Shown piece after piece: positions 1-6,968 of a stretch of DNA of 64,000 nt; the stretch's first letter is position 1, and the number at the start of each line of letters is the position of its first letter. The DNA comes from Cellvibrio fontiphilus (GTDB lineage: Bacteria > Pseudomonadota > Gammaproteobacteria > Pseudomonadales > Cellvibrionaceae), in NCBI RefSeq assembly GCF_035317345.1, contig NZ_JAYKTU010000005.1; one strand, 5' to 3'. The notes below the pieces were generated by a model that was not told the origin of the DNA, did not search any database, and saw only the letters and a program-made list of their open reading frames with translations. The position numbers were made by a program, and so were the translations under genes.

Positions 1-1689
1 TTCCCATAGTAGTTTTCCATCTCCCCACACCGAAAACTTAACATCAGCGGTCCCAACTTCATCATCAAGTGCAGCTTTGAAGCTAAAAGTTTTCGCACTT
101 TCAGGTAGTTGATATTGAATGTCCGATCTTGAATGAGTGCCTATTCCCTGTGCGTATCGACGGTTTGCGATAGATAACTTGTTGCCATCAAAGCTTCGAT
201 TAATTGCCATGGCACCGTGATCCTGGCGCGCATAATTCATTGGTAAATCTGTTAATAAAACTTGTTGTTCACTGAGTTGTATTTGATGTAAGTGATAGCG
301 GTCAAAAAAATACAGCAACATTACGCCACTGGCTAATACAAAAAACCAAAGTCCGAACAGCGGGATTCGGTAAAAATGTTTTAAGCCTCGGGTTGCTTTT
401 GAAAGAAATTGGTGGTTAGAGAGCTGATCTATGAGCGCTACAATTAATAGCCCAAGGGTTAACCAAGATAAACCTATCCAGATGTCCGAACCATTAATTT
501 CTAGAATGATGAGCATATTTAGCGCGCAAGCCATGCTTATCAGTGCAGGATAGAATATTTTTTGACGCGCCGAGGCGCAGAACCCCAATGCCATTATCGC
601 AGCAGGGAAAAGATAGCGTTCATGCATAGCAGGTAAGAGTGTAAAAAATGCTAGTGCACAAATGCTTGCAGAGAACAGTGAATAACTTAGGAGTTGATTG
701 CCGGCGATATAAATTTTATTTTTTATTAAAAAATAAATTCCATGAACAAACACTAAAAGTGATACGCATGAGAATAATAACATTCCGAAATGCTTGGCCA
801 TAAATATGCGCGCCCAAATGGTGTCGCCCTGTACGCCAAAGAGAATCACATTATCGGGTACTGTATTGCCTGTGAGTAGAATCCATACATTTGCCGCATT
901 AAAGGTTGTCATCGGATACTGTCCTAAAGTGTCTATATAGGCTTGGCGGACAGATTGCCAAAAGTGACCTGCAATAATTGATGGTAAAAAAATTAACACT
1001 CCCAGTGCGAGCGAAATAAAAATGCCAATAATATGTTGGCGAATTTTGGTAAAAAATAAAAACCCAAATACAGGAGCAAAAGCGATGCTCTGAAATTTTG
1101 TGAGTAATGCTAATGCAAATAAGGGGATTGCAAGATATGCGTAGCGCCAGCTGCTGGCAGCTACCAAGCTGCAGTAGACCATGGTTGCAGGAACCAGATC
1201 TATCTGTCCCCAAATAGGGCCATTTACCAAAATGGCGGGATTAAATACGGTAAGAATCATGACTATTTGTTGCGCGAGAGGATTAGCTCTTGCTTTCTGC
1301 AACTGACGAAAAATAATGATAGTTAGCAGGCAGTGAGACGCTACTACGGGTAGCTGCGTGAGGAATTTTAGTAAATCATTGTGTTCAAGCGGTATTGCGG
1401 TAAGGTTGTAAAATTTTCCAACTAGAAAAAGCCAATGAATATAAACAGGGGGGTAGTTGCCATTAAAGCCATCGTAGCCACCGGTAGAAAGTTGTCTTAC
1501 CCAGTCTTGCCAGTAACCCAAATCTTGGCTGTATCCTTTCAAAAATAAAAAAGCAAAATTTATAGTCACCACTAACATCAAGTAGCCTTGCAGAACGCTA
1601 TTGGGCATATTGACATGATGTGGTATTGGTAAGAATCCATTCAAAGGTCTAATGGTATGAGGCGCCAATTTTGATTCTTGAGCATTCAT
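1..1689 (-). CDS. GT-C type membrane glycosyltransferase with C-terminal NPCBM-like domain (partial, runs off left edge)
   Basis: Reading the minus strand from the ATG at 1689 gives 563 codons with no stop down to base 1, so the 3' end is missing. The protein is strongly hydrophobic, with about ten predicted membrane segments. An early loop carries SQDLGYWQDWV, a possible catalytic Asp region. NPAILVNGPIWGQIDL and HERYLFPA are typical of polyprenol-sugar-dependent mannosyl/glucosyltransferases of the GT39/GT87-like kind. After the last membrane segment (about residue 480) comes a soluble tail with RRYAQGIGTHSRSDIQY and VWGDGKLL, the pattern of NPCBM carbohydrate-binding domains. It is the third gene of an operon behind gtrA- and gtrB-like genes and probably transfers the lipid-linked sugar to an envelope glycan outside the inner membrane. 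The acceptor is unknown. Confidence 0.8.
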   Translation of the reverse strand, partial: MNAQESKLAPHTIRPLNGFLPIPHHVNMPNSVLQGYLMLVVTINFAFLFLKGYSQDLGYWQDWVRQLSTGGYDGFNGNYPPVYIHWLFLVGKFYNLTAIPLEHNDLLKFLTQLPVVASHCLLTIIIFRQLQKARANPLAQQIVMILTVFNPAILVNGPIWGQIDLVPATMVYCSLVAASSWRYAYLAIPLFALALLTKFQSIAFAPVFGFLFFTKIRQHIIGIFISLALGVLIFLPSIIAGHFWQSVRQAYIDTLGQYPMTTFNAANVWILLTGNTVPDNVILFGVQGDTIWARIFMAKHFGMLLFSCVSLLVFVHGIYFLIKNKIYIAGNQLLSYSLFSASICALAFFTLLPAMHERYLFPAAIMALGFCASARQKIFYPALISMACALNMLIILEINGSDIWIGLSWLTLGLLIVALIDQLSNHQFLSKATRGLKHFYRIPLFGLWFFVLASGVMLLYFFDRYHLHQIQLSEQQVLLTDLPMNYARQDHGAMAINRSFDGNKLSIANRRYAQGIGTHSRSDIQYQLPESAKTFSFKAALDDEVGTADVKFSVWGDGKLLWE

Positions 1690-1718
1690 AAATAGTTTCT
1701 ATTTAGAGAACGTTGAAA

Positions 1719-2675
1719 TTAATCCTTTTTTACTATTTCACTAATGTGAAATTTAGGGCGTCTTTTGACTTCTTCGTATATTTTTGAAAGATATTCCCCG
1801 ATAACGCCCAAGCATAAAAGCTGAATACTTCCAATAAACAGCAGGGGTAATAATACCGATGCCCAACCGGGAGTTGCATTATCAGTAAAAAAGCGTATTG
1901 CTAACACCCAGGCAATGAGAGAGAAAGAAGCAAAACCAGAGACCAGCCCTAAAACCGTGATCATACGCAGTGGGGCGGTAGAGAATGCAGTTATGCCTTT
2001 CCATGCAAATGACAACATTTTTTTGAGTGGATATTTGCTTTCGCCGGCTTCGCGCGCTTGGCGCTCATATTCCACTACAGATGAGGGATAACCTACTTCA
2101 CGTACTATGCCGCGTAAAAAAAGATTGGATTCATCATATTCTTTTAGTGACTCCAATGCACGGCGTGACAGTAGGCGAAAATCAGCATGATTGAATACCA
2201 AATCAACGCCCATTTTTTTCATTAAATGGTAGTAGCCTTCAGCGGTAAAACGTTTGAAAAATGTATCGGTATTGCGCGCTGAACGCACACCATAAACTAC
2301 ATCCTTACCCTTCAGGTATTCATCCACCATAGCTTCAATGTTTTTCGGGTCATCTTGTAAGTCGGCGTCGATGCTTACAGTGATGTCTTCGGTTGTTGCG
2401 CACAATCCGGCATAAAGCGCATTTTGGTGTCCTTTGTTGCGTGAGAGTTTTACGGCAACTAATGCTGAATTTGCTGCGGCCTCGCGAGCGAGAATTTCCC
2501 ATGTTCTATCTTTGCTGCCATCATCCACTAAATAAATTTTGGAATCGGCGCTTATTTTTCCTCGGCTTATCATCCCCTCTCGCAGAGAAAGCATGGTAAC
2601 TAAAGTCTTGGGAAGCATTTCTTCTTCGTTGTAGCAGGGGATGACAACGGCAAGAGAGGGAGTGTGGCTGGCCAT
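1719..2675 (-). CDS. GtrB/ArnC-like polyprenyl-phosphate glycosyltransferase (GT2)
   Basis: Predicted to move a sugar from a nucleotide donor to undecaprenyl phosphate on the cytoplasmic face of the inner membrane. The start at 2675 (318 aa) has an AGGA ribosome site about 9 bases upstream and lies 1 base after the gtrA stop. An in-frame start at 2714 is possible but would sit inside gtrA. The GT-A fold is clear: AVVIPCYNEEE at 9-19, DDGS at 51-54, the metal-binding DAD at 103-105, then two C-terminal membrane segments (about 238-262 and 273-297) as in GtrB and DPM1-type enzymes. It sits between the flippase-like gene and the GT-C protein, so it should supply the lipid-linked sugar. The sugar cannot be told from the sequence. 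Confidence 0.9.
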   Translation of the reverse strand: MASHTPSLAVVIPCYNEEEMLPKTLVTMLSLREGMISRGKISADSKIYLVDDGSKDRTWEILAREAAANSALVAVKLSRNKGHQNALYAGLCATTEDITVSIDADLQDDPKNIEAMVDEYLKGKDVVYGVRSARNTDTFFKRFTAEGYYHLMKKMGVDLVFNHADFRLLSRRALESLKEYDESNLFLRGIVREVGYPSSVVEYERQAREAGESKYPLKKMLSFAWKGITAFSTAPLRMITVLGLVSGFASFSLIAWVLAIRFFTDNATPGWASVLLPLLFIGSIQLLCLGVIGEYLSKIYEEVKRRPKFHISEIVKKD

Positions 2676-2676
2676 G

Positions 2677-3072
2677 TTAATGATTCCTATATATCCAGAA
2701 TTTTTGAACCGCAAAATTAATAAAGACTGTTAGTCCGGTTGCGATGAACTGAGCGACTAGATAGTTCTCTATCCAAGGGATGGGTAAGAAGTTGTCGAAA
2801 AGCCATAAGAAAATCGCAAATAATGATGTGTTGCATAACAAGCCAATACCAACCGCTACAACGAATCTGGGAAATGCTTCCCGATGTCGGCGTTTGCTGT
2901 TAAACGTGAAACGGTAATTGGCCCAATAATTAAAAAATGATGACAGCAAATATCCTGCAGCGGAGCCAGTGACTTCCGACAAGAGTTTCGATTCAACAAA
3001 GGCTATCAATAGTAGGAATTGGATTAGGCTGGATATCCCGCCAATGCCAACAAATAGGGCGAAGCGTTTCAT
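2677..3072 (-). CDS. GtrA family membrane protein (putative polyprenyl-sugar flippase)
   Basis: A 131-residue protein made almost entirely of four membrane segments. The SLIQFLLLIAFVE start, the SSFFNYWANYRFTF stretch near residue 45, and the end with NFAVQKFWIYRNH are hallmarks of the GtrA/PF04138 family. Members are thought to help flip undecaprenyl-phosphate-linked sugars across the inner membrane. It is the first gene of the gtr-like operon and its stop is followed after one base by the GT2 start, so the two are probably translationally coupled. The arrangement gtrA-gtrB-type-specific transferase matches O-antigen-modifying clusters of phages and enterics, but nothing phage-like surrounds it here. 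Confidence 0.88.
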   Translation of the reverse strand: MKRFALFVGIGGISSLIQFLLLIAFVESKLLSEVTGSAAGYLLSSFFNYWANYRFTFNSKRRHREAFPRFVVAVGIGLLCNTSLFAIFLWLFDNFLPIPWIENYLVAQFIATGLTVFINFAVQKFWIYRNH

Positions 3073-3213
3073 TGTTATTGTTGGGTTGTATTTTCAGGGT
3101 TAATGATGTGTCGCTGTTTTAATGCGGCCAAACCTTAACATATTTTTGCAGTGGATAGGATGGTAAATCCATCGAGCGAGGCAAAGGTCACGCTTGTTCA
3201 GGGGAATTGAATA

Positions 3214-3441
3214 TCATGCCCAGCGTAAAGCTGCGCCAGCACGTTCAATATAAACATACTCAGTTTTGTTAGTCAGTGGATGACAGTTGTGACGTAGATG
3301 GTGGTGGTGTGCGCTTGATCCCATGTATTCCCAGCAATGACCTTCATTCACGCACAAGGGGTCTCCCCCGTTCAATCCATAGCTGGCAAGTTCATCCCAC
3401 ATTTTGGGCCATTCGGCATGATTAATGTCGAGGTATTCCAT
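3214..3441 (-). CDS. small His/Cys-containing protein of unknown function
   Basis: A 75-residue ORF with no family that I recognise. It has acidic N-terminal residues, a CVNEGHCWEYMG segment, a run of four histidines followed by LRHNCHP, and a compact aromatic end (TEYVYIERAGAALRWA). Three Cys and seven His suggest metal binding, but this is only inference. It has no signal peptide or membrane segment, so it should be cytoplasmic. It stands alone on the minus strand, upstream of the gtr operon and separated from it by about 140 bases. The residue composition is protein-like, which is why I think it is a real gene. Confidence 0.55.
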   Translation of the reverse strand: MEYLDINHAEWPKMWDELASYGLNGGDPLCVNEGHCWEYMGSSAHHHHLRHNCHPLTNKTEYVYIERAGAALRWA

Positions 3442-3658
3442 TGCAGCTTCTCATGTTTTCTTGAAGGGTTTTAAATCATTTATTGAGTTTATTTTGGTTT
3501 ATTAAATTGCTTTGTCAATATTTAATTGTAACTATATGATTTAAATAAATAAAATAAAATTTTTCAGGTGCTAATAATACTTTTTTAATCATTAAAGTTG
3601 ACTAAAAAGCATGTTATTCGTTGGTCAATAAGATTGTGGAAACAAAATTTTGATGTCT

Positions 3659-3683
3659 AAACCTTTCTCTTAATGTAAGGTTT
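3659..3683 (+). promoter_or_regulatory. MerR-type dyad operator upstream of the merR gene
   Basis: An inverted repeat AAACCTT (3659-3665) and AAGGTTT (3677-3683) has an 11-base centre. Its ACCTT...AAGGT core spans 21 bases, the same layout as known CueR/HmrR operators (ACCTTCC-N7-GGAAGGT), with the inner CC/GG pairs not kept. It lies 25 bases before the merR ATG and is probably an autoregulatory site. A possible -35 (TTGATG, 3650-3655) flanks it. Confidence 0.6.
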
Positions 3684-3707
3684 GCTCAGGTGACAAGGGG
3701 TTGAGAT

Positions 3708-4124
3708 ATGAATATAGGTCAGGTGTCGCAGGCTTCGGGTTTGCCGAGCAAAACAATTCGCTTTTATGAGCAGCTTGGCTTGGTGGTGCCCGCGCGTCAG
3801 CTGTCCAATGGCTACAGATCATATTCCCTTGATGATGTGGAGCGGTTGCGGTTTATTCAGCGGGCTAGGGCTGTTGGATTTGGGCTGGAAGAGTGTCGAG
3901 AGTTATTGGCGCTGTATTCAGACCCTATGCAGCGCAATCAAGGGGTAGTGCAATTATTGGCCACCTATCTACAGCACCTTGAGCAACAGCTTATCGCTCT
4001 TGAAGCTATGCGCAGTAGTATCGAGTCTATGATGGAAGAGTGTATTCGAGAGGCTGGCGATAATAGTGATTTGCCTCCAACGGGAGAGTTAACAGGCATG
4101 TCTTTCAGGCTTGTGGATTCGTAG
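3708..4124 (+). CDS. MerR family transcriptional regulator, CueR-like, lacking the second metal-site cysteine
   Basis: A 138-residue MerR protein with the N-terminal winged helix (MNIGQVSQASGLPSKTIRFYEQLGL), the SNGYRSYS wing, and a long dimerisation helix (about 76-110). Length and sequence place it nearest CueR/HmrR copper regulators. Those bind Cu(I) through two cysteines in a C-terminal loop. Here Cys112 is present (EECIREAGD), but the second cysteine, expected about eight residues later, is absent, since the loop runs GDNSDLPPT. Metal sensing through the usual pair is therefore doubtful. AAGGGG at 3695-3700 fixes the start. The dyad just upstream suggests autoregulation. No copper ATPase or chaperone lies nearby, so its targets are elsewhere. 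Confidence 0.88.
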   Translation: MNIGQVSQASGLPSKTIRFYEQLGLVVPARQLSNGYRSYSLDDVERLRFIQRARAVGFGLEECRELLALYSDPMQRNQGVVQLLATYLQHLEQQLIALEAMRSSIESMMEECIREAGDNSDLPPTGELTGMSFRLVDS

Positions 4125-4193
4125 CCTTGGATGTTTTTCGATGCTAAAAAGGCTATGATGCGCGCCATTTAACAAATTGCAATAGGGGAAGCT

Positions 4194-4763
4194 ATGAGCA
4201 TCAAATCTGACAAGTGGATGCGCCGTATGGCAGAGCAACACGGTATGATTGAACCGTTTGAGCCCGGGCAAATTCGCCAGGACGCTGGTGGTCAGCGAAT
4301 CATTTCCTATGGTACGTCCAGCTACGGTTACGATGTTCGCTGCGCTGATGAATTCAAGATTTTTACCAATGTTCACTCAACAGTTGTAGACCCCAAAAAT
4401 TTTGATGAAAAAAGTTTCGTCGATATAAAAAGCGATGTCTGTATCATTCCGCCAAATTCATTTGCGTTGGCGAGAACAGTCGAATACTTTCGTATTCCTC
4501 GCAGCATTTTAACTGTGTGCTTGGGTAAATCTACTTATGCGCGCTGCGGCATCATCGTAAATGTCACTCCTTTGGAGCCTGAATGGGAAGGGCACGTTAC
4601 GCTGGAGTTTTCCAATACCACACCTCTGCCCGCAAAAATTTATGCCAATGAGGGCGTTGCGCAAATGTTGTTTTTTGAAACAGATGAGGTTTGTGAAACA
4701 TCGTACCGGGATCGAGGTGGGAAGTATCAAGGGCAGCGTGGCGTTACGCTCCCACGCACCTAA
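4194..4763 (+). CDS. dcd: dCTP deaminase
   Basis: Deaminates dCTP to dUTP, feeding dTMP synthesis through dUTPase and thymidylate synthase in the cytoplasm. At 189 residues it has the family's usual length and covers the whole protein, from MSIKSDKWM to the GVTLPRT end. The trimer-interface and nucleotide-binding blocks are visible: SSYGYDVRCA (42-51), GKSTYARCGI (111-120), and GHVTLEFSN with Glu138 at the position of the catalytic Glu of the E. coli enzyme. GGGGAAG lies 8 bases before the ATG. It is followed 20 bases later by a small zinc-ribbon gene, probably co-transcribed, and the shared terminator is at 4982-5022. Confidence 0.97.
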   Translation: MSIKSDKWMRRMAEQHGMIEPFEPGQIRQDAGGQRIISYGTSSYGYDVRCADEFKIFTNVHSTVVDPKNFDEKSFVDIKSDVCIIPPNSFALARTVEYFRIPRSILTVCLGKSTYARCGIIVNVTPLEPEWEGHVTLEFSNTTPLPAKIYANEGVAQMLFFETDEVCETSYRDRGGKYQGQRGVTLPRT

Positions 4764-4783
4764 TTTTCTGTAGTGCTGCTGTT

Positions 4784-4969
4784 ATGGGCGATATTATCCA
4801 ATTTAAAAAACCGAGTCCTTTTGATAAGCACAAGGGCAAGACCTTGTGTCGAAGCGGTTTTCATAAATGGCAGCTCGTAAAGGAAAAGCAGTTTGATGTT
4901 AAACAAGGAAAGTTGGTGACTATTTATAAATGTGCTCGCTGTGGCGAACAAAAAGTTGAATTGAAATAA
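4784..4969 (+). CDS. small zinc-ribbon-like protein downstream of dcd
   Basis: A 61-residue basic protein. A Cys22-x4-His27 half (CRSGFHKW) and a CARCGE half near the C-terminus (Cys51, Cys54) could form one zinc site, which suggests a zinc ribbon. I do not know a function. It follows dcd closely and ends just before a strong hairpin terminator, so the pair is probably one transcript. Confidence 0.75.
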   Translation: MGDIIQFKKPSPFDKHKGKTLCRSGFHKWQLVKEKQFDVKQGKLVTIYKCARCGEQKVELK

Positions 4970-4981
4970 ATTGCATTATGC

Positions 4982-5022
4982 AAAAACAATAAAGGCTCCT
5001 GAGCGGGGCCTTTATTGTTTTT
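4982..5022. terminator. bidirectional rho-independent terminator between dcd unit and slyD
   Basis: A perfect 15-base-pair stem (4982-4996 with 5008-5022) has an 11-base loop. One arm begins with five A and the other ends with five T, so it can work for the dcd unit on plus and for slyD, DUF3108 and pur on minus. Confidence 0.9.
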
Positions 5023-5045
5023 GCGGCTTGTATACCTTCTATTTC

Positions 5046-5528
5046 TTAGTGGTGATGACCACCTGCGCCATGGGCGTGACCGTGGCTTAGCTCTTCTTCA
5101 GTTGCTGCACGAATGTCGGTGATTTCCACATCAAACGTTAAATCTACGCCTGCCAATGGGTGGTTGCCGTCGATAGTCACTTGGTCGCCTTCAACCTGGG
5201 TAACTGTTACAACTTGCAGGCCCTGTTCAGTTTCTGCATGGAATTCCATTCCAACTTCAATTTTATCGATGCCTGAGAACATGTTGGATGGCAATTGTTG
5301 TACCAAGCTATCGTCGCGCAAGCCATAGGCTTCGGCAGCTTTAACGGCGACATTAAGTTTGTCGCCTACTTTTTTACCTTCCAGTGCATCTTCAAGGCCC
5401 GGGATAATATTGCCAGCACCATGCAGGTATGACAGCGGCTCCTGGCCTTCAGACGAGTCGAGCACTTTGCCTGAGCCATCAGTAAGGGTGTAGTGGAAGC
5501 TGGCAACGCAGTTTTCTGAGATGTTCAT
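5046..5528 (-). CDS. slyD: FKBP-type peptidyl-prolyl isomerase SlyD
   Basis: Cytoplasmic prolyl isomerase and chaperone, also a nickel-binding factor for hydrogenase maturation in E. coli. The 160-residue protein has the split FKBP fold (VASFHYTLTDGSGKVLDSS, then PLSYLHGAGNIIPGLE at about 31-46) interrupted by the insert-in-flap domain (about 70-120, VGMEFHAETEQG, VTIDGNHPLAG). The C-terminus is a short metal-binding tail rich in His (SHGHAHGAGGHHH), shorter and without the cysteines of the E. coli tail. It lies downstream of DUF3108 on the same strand, with a 37-base gap, and ends at the bidirectional terminator. Confidence 0.95.
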   Translation of the reverse strand: MNISENCVASFHYTLTDGSGKVLDSSEGQEPLSYLHGAGNIIPGLEDALEGKKVGDKLNVAVKAAEAYGLRDDSLVQQLPSNMFSGIDKIEVGMEFHAETEQGLQVVTVTQVEGDQVTIDGNHPLAGVDLTFDVEITDIRAATEEELSHGHAHGAGGHHH

Positions 5529-5565
5529 AATGAGCCTTTATGGTTAAGTTAAATCGATTAATGTA

Positions 5566-6282
5566 TTAGAAGTTGGAAATTACTTTTCCATCCAATGTCG
5601 CCTTGTGAATGTAGATGGTGTAAGCATCTCCCTTTTCCTCTTGTTGCAAGCGAACCAGCAAATAATTCCAGTCTTTGGCTAGCCAGGCGTAGGTGACACG
5701 GTCATTGTCTTCCCGGCTGCGTTTTATTTTCACAGTGTTTACTTTACCGAGGGGGGTTTCCAATAACTCTTCACCCACCGTGGTGAATTTATATTTTTTT
5801 AGGCGACCACCGTCGGCTATCTGGTATTCAAAGTCTTTGTGCCCATTGATCAAATCCTGCTGCATCTGTAATTGGTAGCTCAGTTTGTCTTGAACTTTTT
5901 GAGCGATATCCATCTCCCAACTGGTTTTTTGTACATTATTAGTGACGGTTTTGGTTGTCCAGTCAAAGGTTAATTTGGCGTCACGATCTTTGCCCAGTCC
6001 GCGGCGAGCATAGGTGTAGCTCAGGGGGGTGATGGTTTGTTGTGCTTGATTCCATTGCATGTGACTCTGCTCGGTAATGCTCCCAATGATTGAGTCAGCT
6101 TTGAACAATAAATCGTACTTCCCATCCTGGGTTTTAGTGAGCCTATTGGTCACGGTAATGTTAAAACCGTAGAGTTTGGCTCTGTATTCATTGTCGAACG
6201 TTTTAGGAGCTTCTGCCGCTGATGCGGTAGTGGAGCCGATCAATAGGCTGGCAGTTAACAAAACAACTCTAAAGCTAAACAT
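5566..6282 (-). CDS. DUF3108 domain-containing exported protein
   Basis: A 238-residue protein with a clear signal peptide (MFSFRVVLLTASLLIGSTTASA, cleavage after about residue 23), so periplasmic. The rest is a beta-rich DUF3108 domain: YRAKLYGFNITVTN near the start, the LSYTYARRGLGKDR middle, and the LGKVNTVKIKRSRED and TYAWLAKDWNYLLVRL end. The function of the family is not established. It lies 11 bases after purN in the same direction. The same purM-purN-DUF3108 order occurs in Pseudomonas, which suggests long-standing co-transcription rather than a role in purine synthesis. Confidence 0.85.
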   Translation of the reverse strand: MFSFRVVLLTASLLIGSTTASAAEAPKTFDNEYRAKLYGFNITVTNRLTKTQDGKYDLLFKADSIIGSITEQSHMQWNQAQQTITPLSYTYARRGLGKDRDAKLTFDWTTKTVTNNVQKTSWEMDIAQKVQDKLSYQLQMQQDLINGHKDFEYQIADGGRLKKYKFTTVGEELLETPLGKVNTVKIKRSREDNDRVTYAWLAKDWNYLLVRLQQEEKGDAYTIYIHKATLDGKVISNF

Positions 6283-6293
6283 AGGTGATCCTT

Positions 6294-6965
6294 TTATGGC
6301 TCGTTGGCTTCAATTTGATAACCCGTAGCCGGTAAAAGTTCATCATTTAGCACTGCGTGACCTTCCTGCATGGTCAATTTGCCCAGAGCAAACCACTTTA
6401 CTGCAAGGGGATAAATGACGTGTTCTTGACGCTGAACTCTTTTAGCCAAAGTGCCGGCATCATCACCAGTTAATATGGGGACTCGCGCTTGAATTACTGC
6501 AGGTCCGCCGTCCAATTCCGCGGTAACAAAATGTACAGTTACTCCGTGGTGGCTTTCTCCCGCATCCAGCGCACGCTGGTGAGTGTGTAAGCCCTGAAAT
6601 TTGGGCAAAAGCGATGGGTGGATATTAAGCATCCTCCCCAAATAATGCTGGGTAAACTCCGGTGTGAGGATGCGCATAAACCCCGCAAGCACAACAAGAC
6701 CTGGGGCATAGTTATCAATTGTCTGCATGAGTTCAGTATCAAAGCTGTCGCGGCTATCGAAGTTTTTGTGATCCAATACTTGGGTATGGATACCTGCCTC
6801 TTGCGCGCGCGTCAGGCCAAACACATCGGGGCGATTGCTGATAACAGCGGCGATTTCTATAGGTAAATCGCCGCTTTTCATGCCATCTATAAGGGCTTGT
6901 AGATTGCTACCGCTGCCGGAAATAAGTACAACAACCCGCAGCGGGCTTGGGTGAATGGTCGACAT
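6294..6965 (-). CDS. purN: phosphoribosylglycinamide formyltransferase
   Basis: Transfers a formyl group from 10-formyl-tetrahydrofolate to glycinamide ribonucleotide, the third step of purine synthesis. The 223-residue protein shows the phosphate-binding LISGSGSNLQALID (about 14-27), the HPSLLPKFQGLHTHQRAL block with the catalytic His and the conserved NIHPSLLP, and the folate-side HGVTVHFVTAELDGGP with the active Asp. It starts 3 bases after purM stops, so the two genes form a tight operon. Confidence 0.97.
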   Translation of the reverse strand: MSTIHPSPLRVVVLISGSGSNLQALIDGMKSGDLPIEIAAVISNRPDVFGLTRAQEAGIHTQVLDHKNFDSRDSFDTELMQTIDNYAPGLVVLAGFMRILTPEFTQHYLGRMLNIHPSLLPKFQGLHTHQRALDAGESHHGVTVHFVTAELDGGPAVIQARVPILTGDDAGTLAKRVQRQEHVIYPLAVKWFALGKLTMQEGHAVLNDELLPATGYQIEANEP

Positions 6966-6968
6966 GTA

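Noticed and set aside
899..1213. A 104-residue minus-strand ORF inside the left-edge region
   Set aside because: It lies in another frame of the long GT-C gene. Its translation is Cys/His/Ser-rich and has no family features, while the GT-C frame is open for all 563 codons.
4089..4376. Minus-strand ORFs opposite merR and dcd
   Set aside because: They overlap two well-supported genes and have no ribosome site or recognisable family; they are reading-frame shadows.
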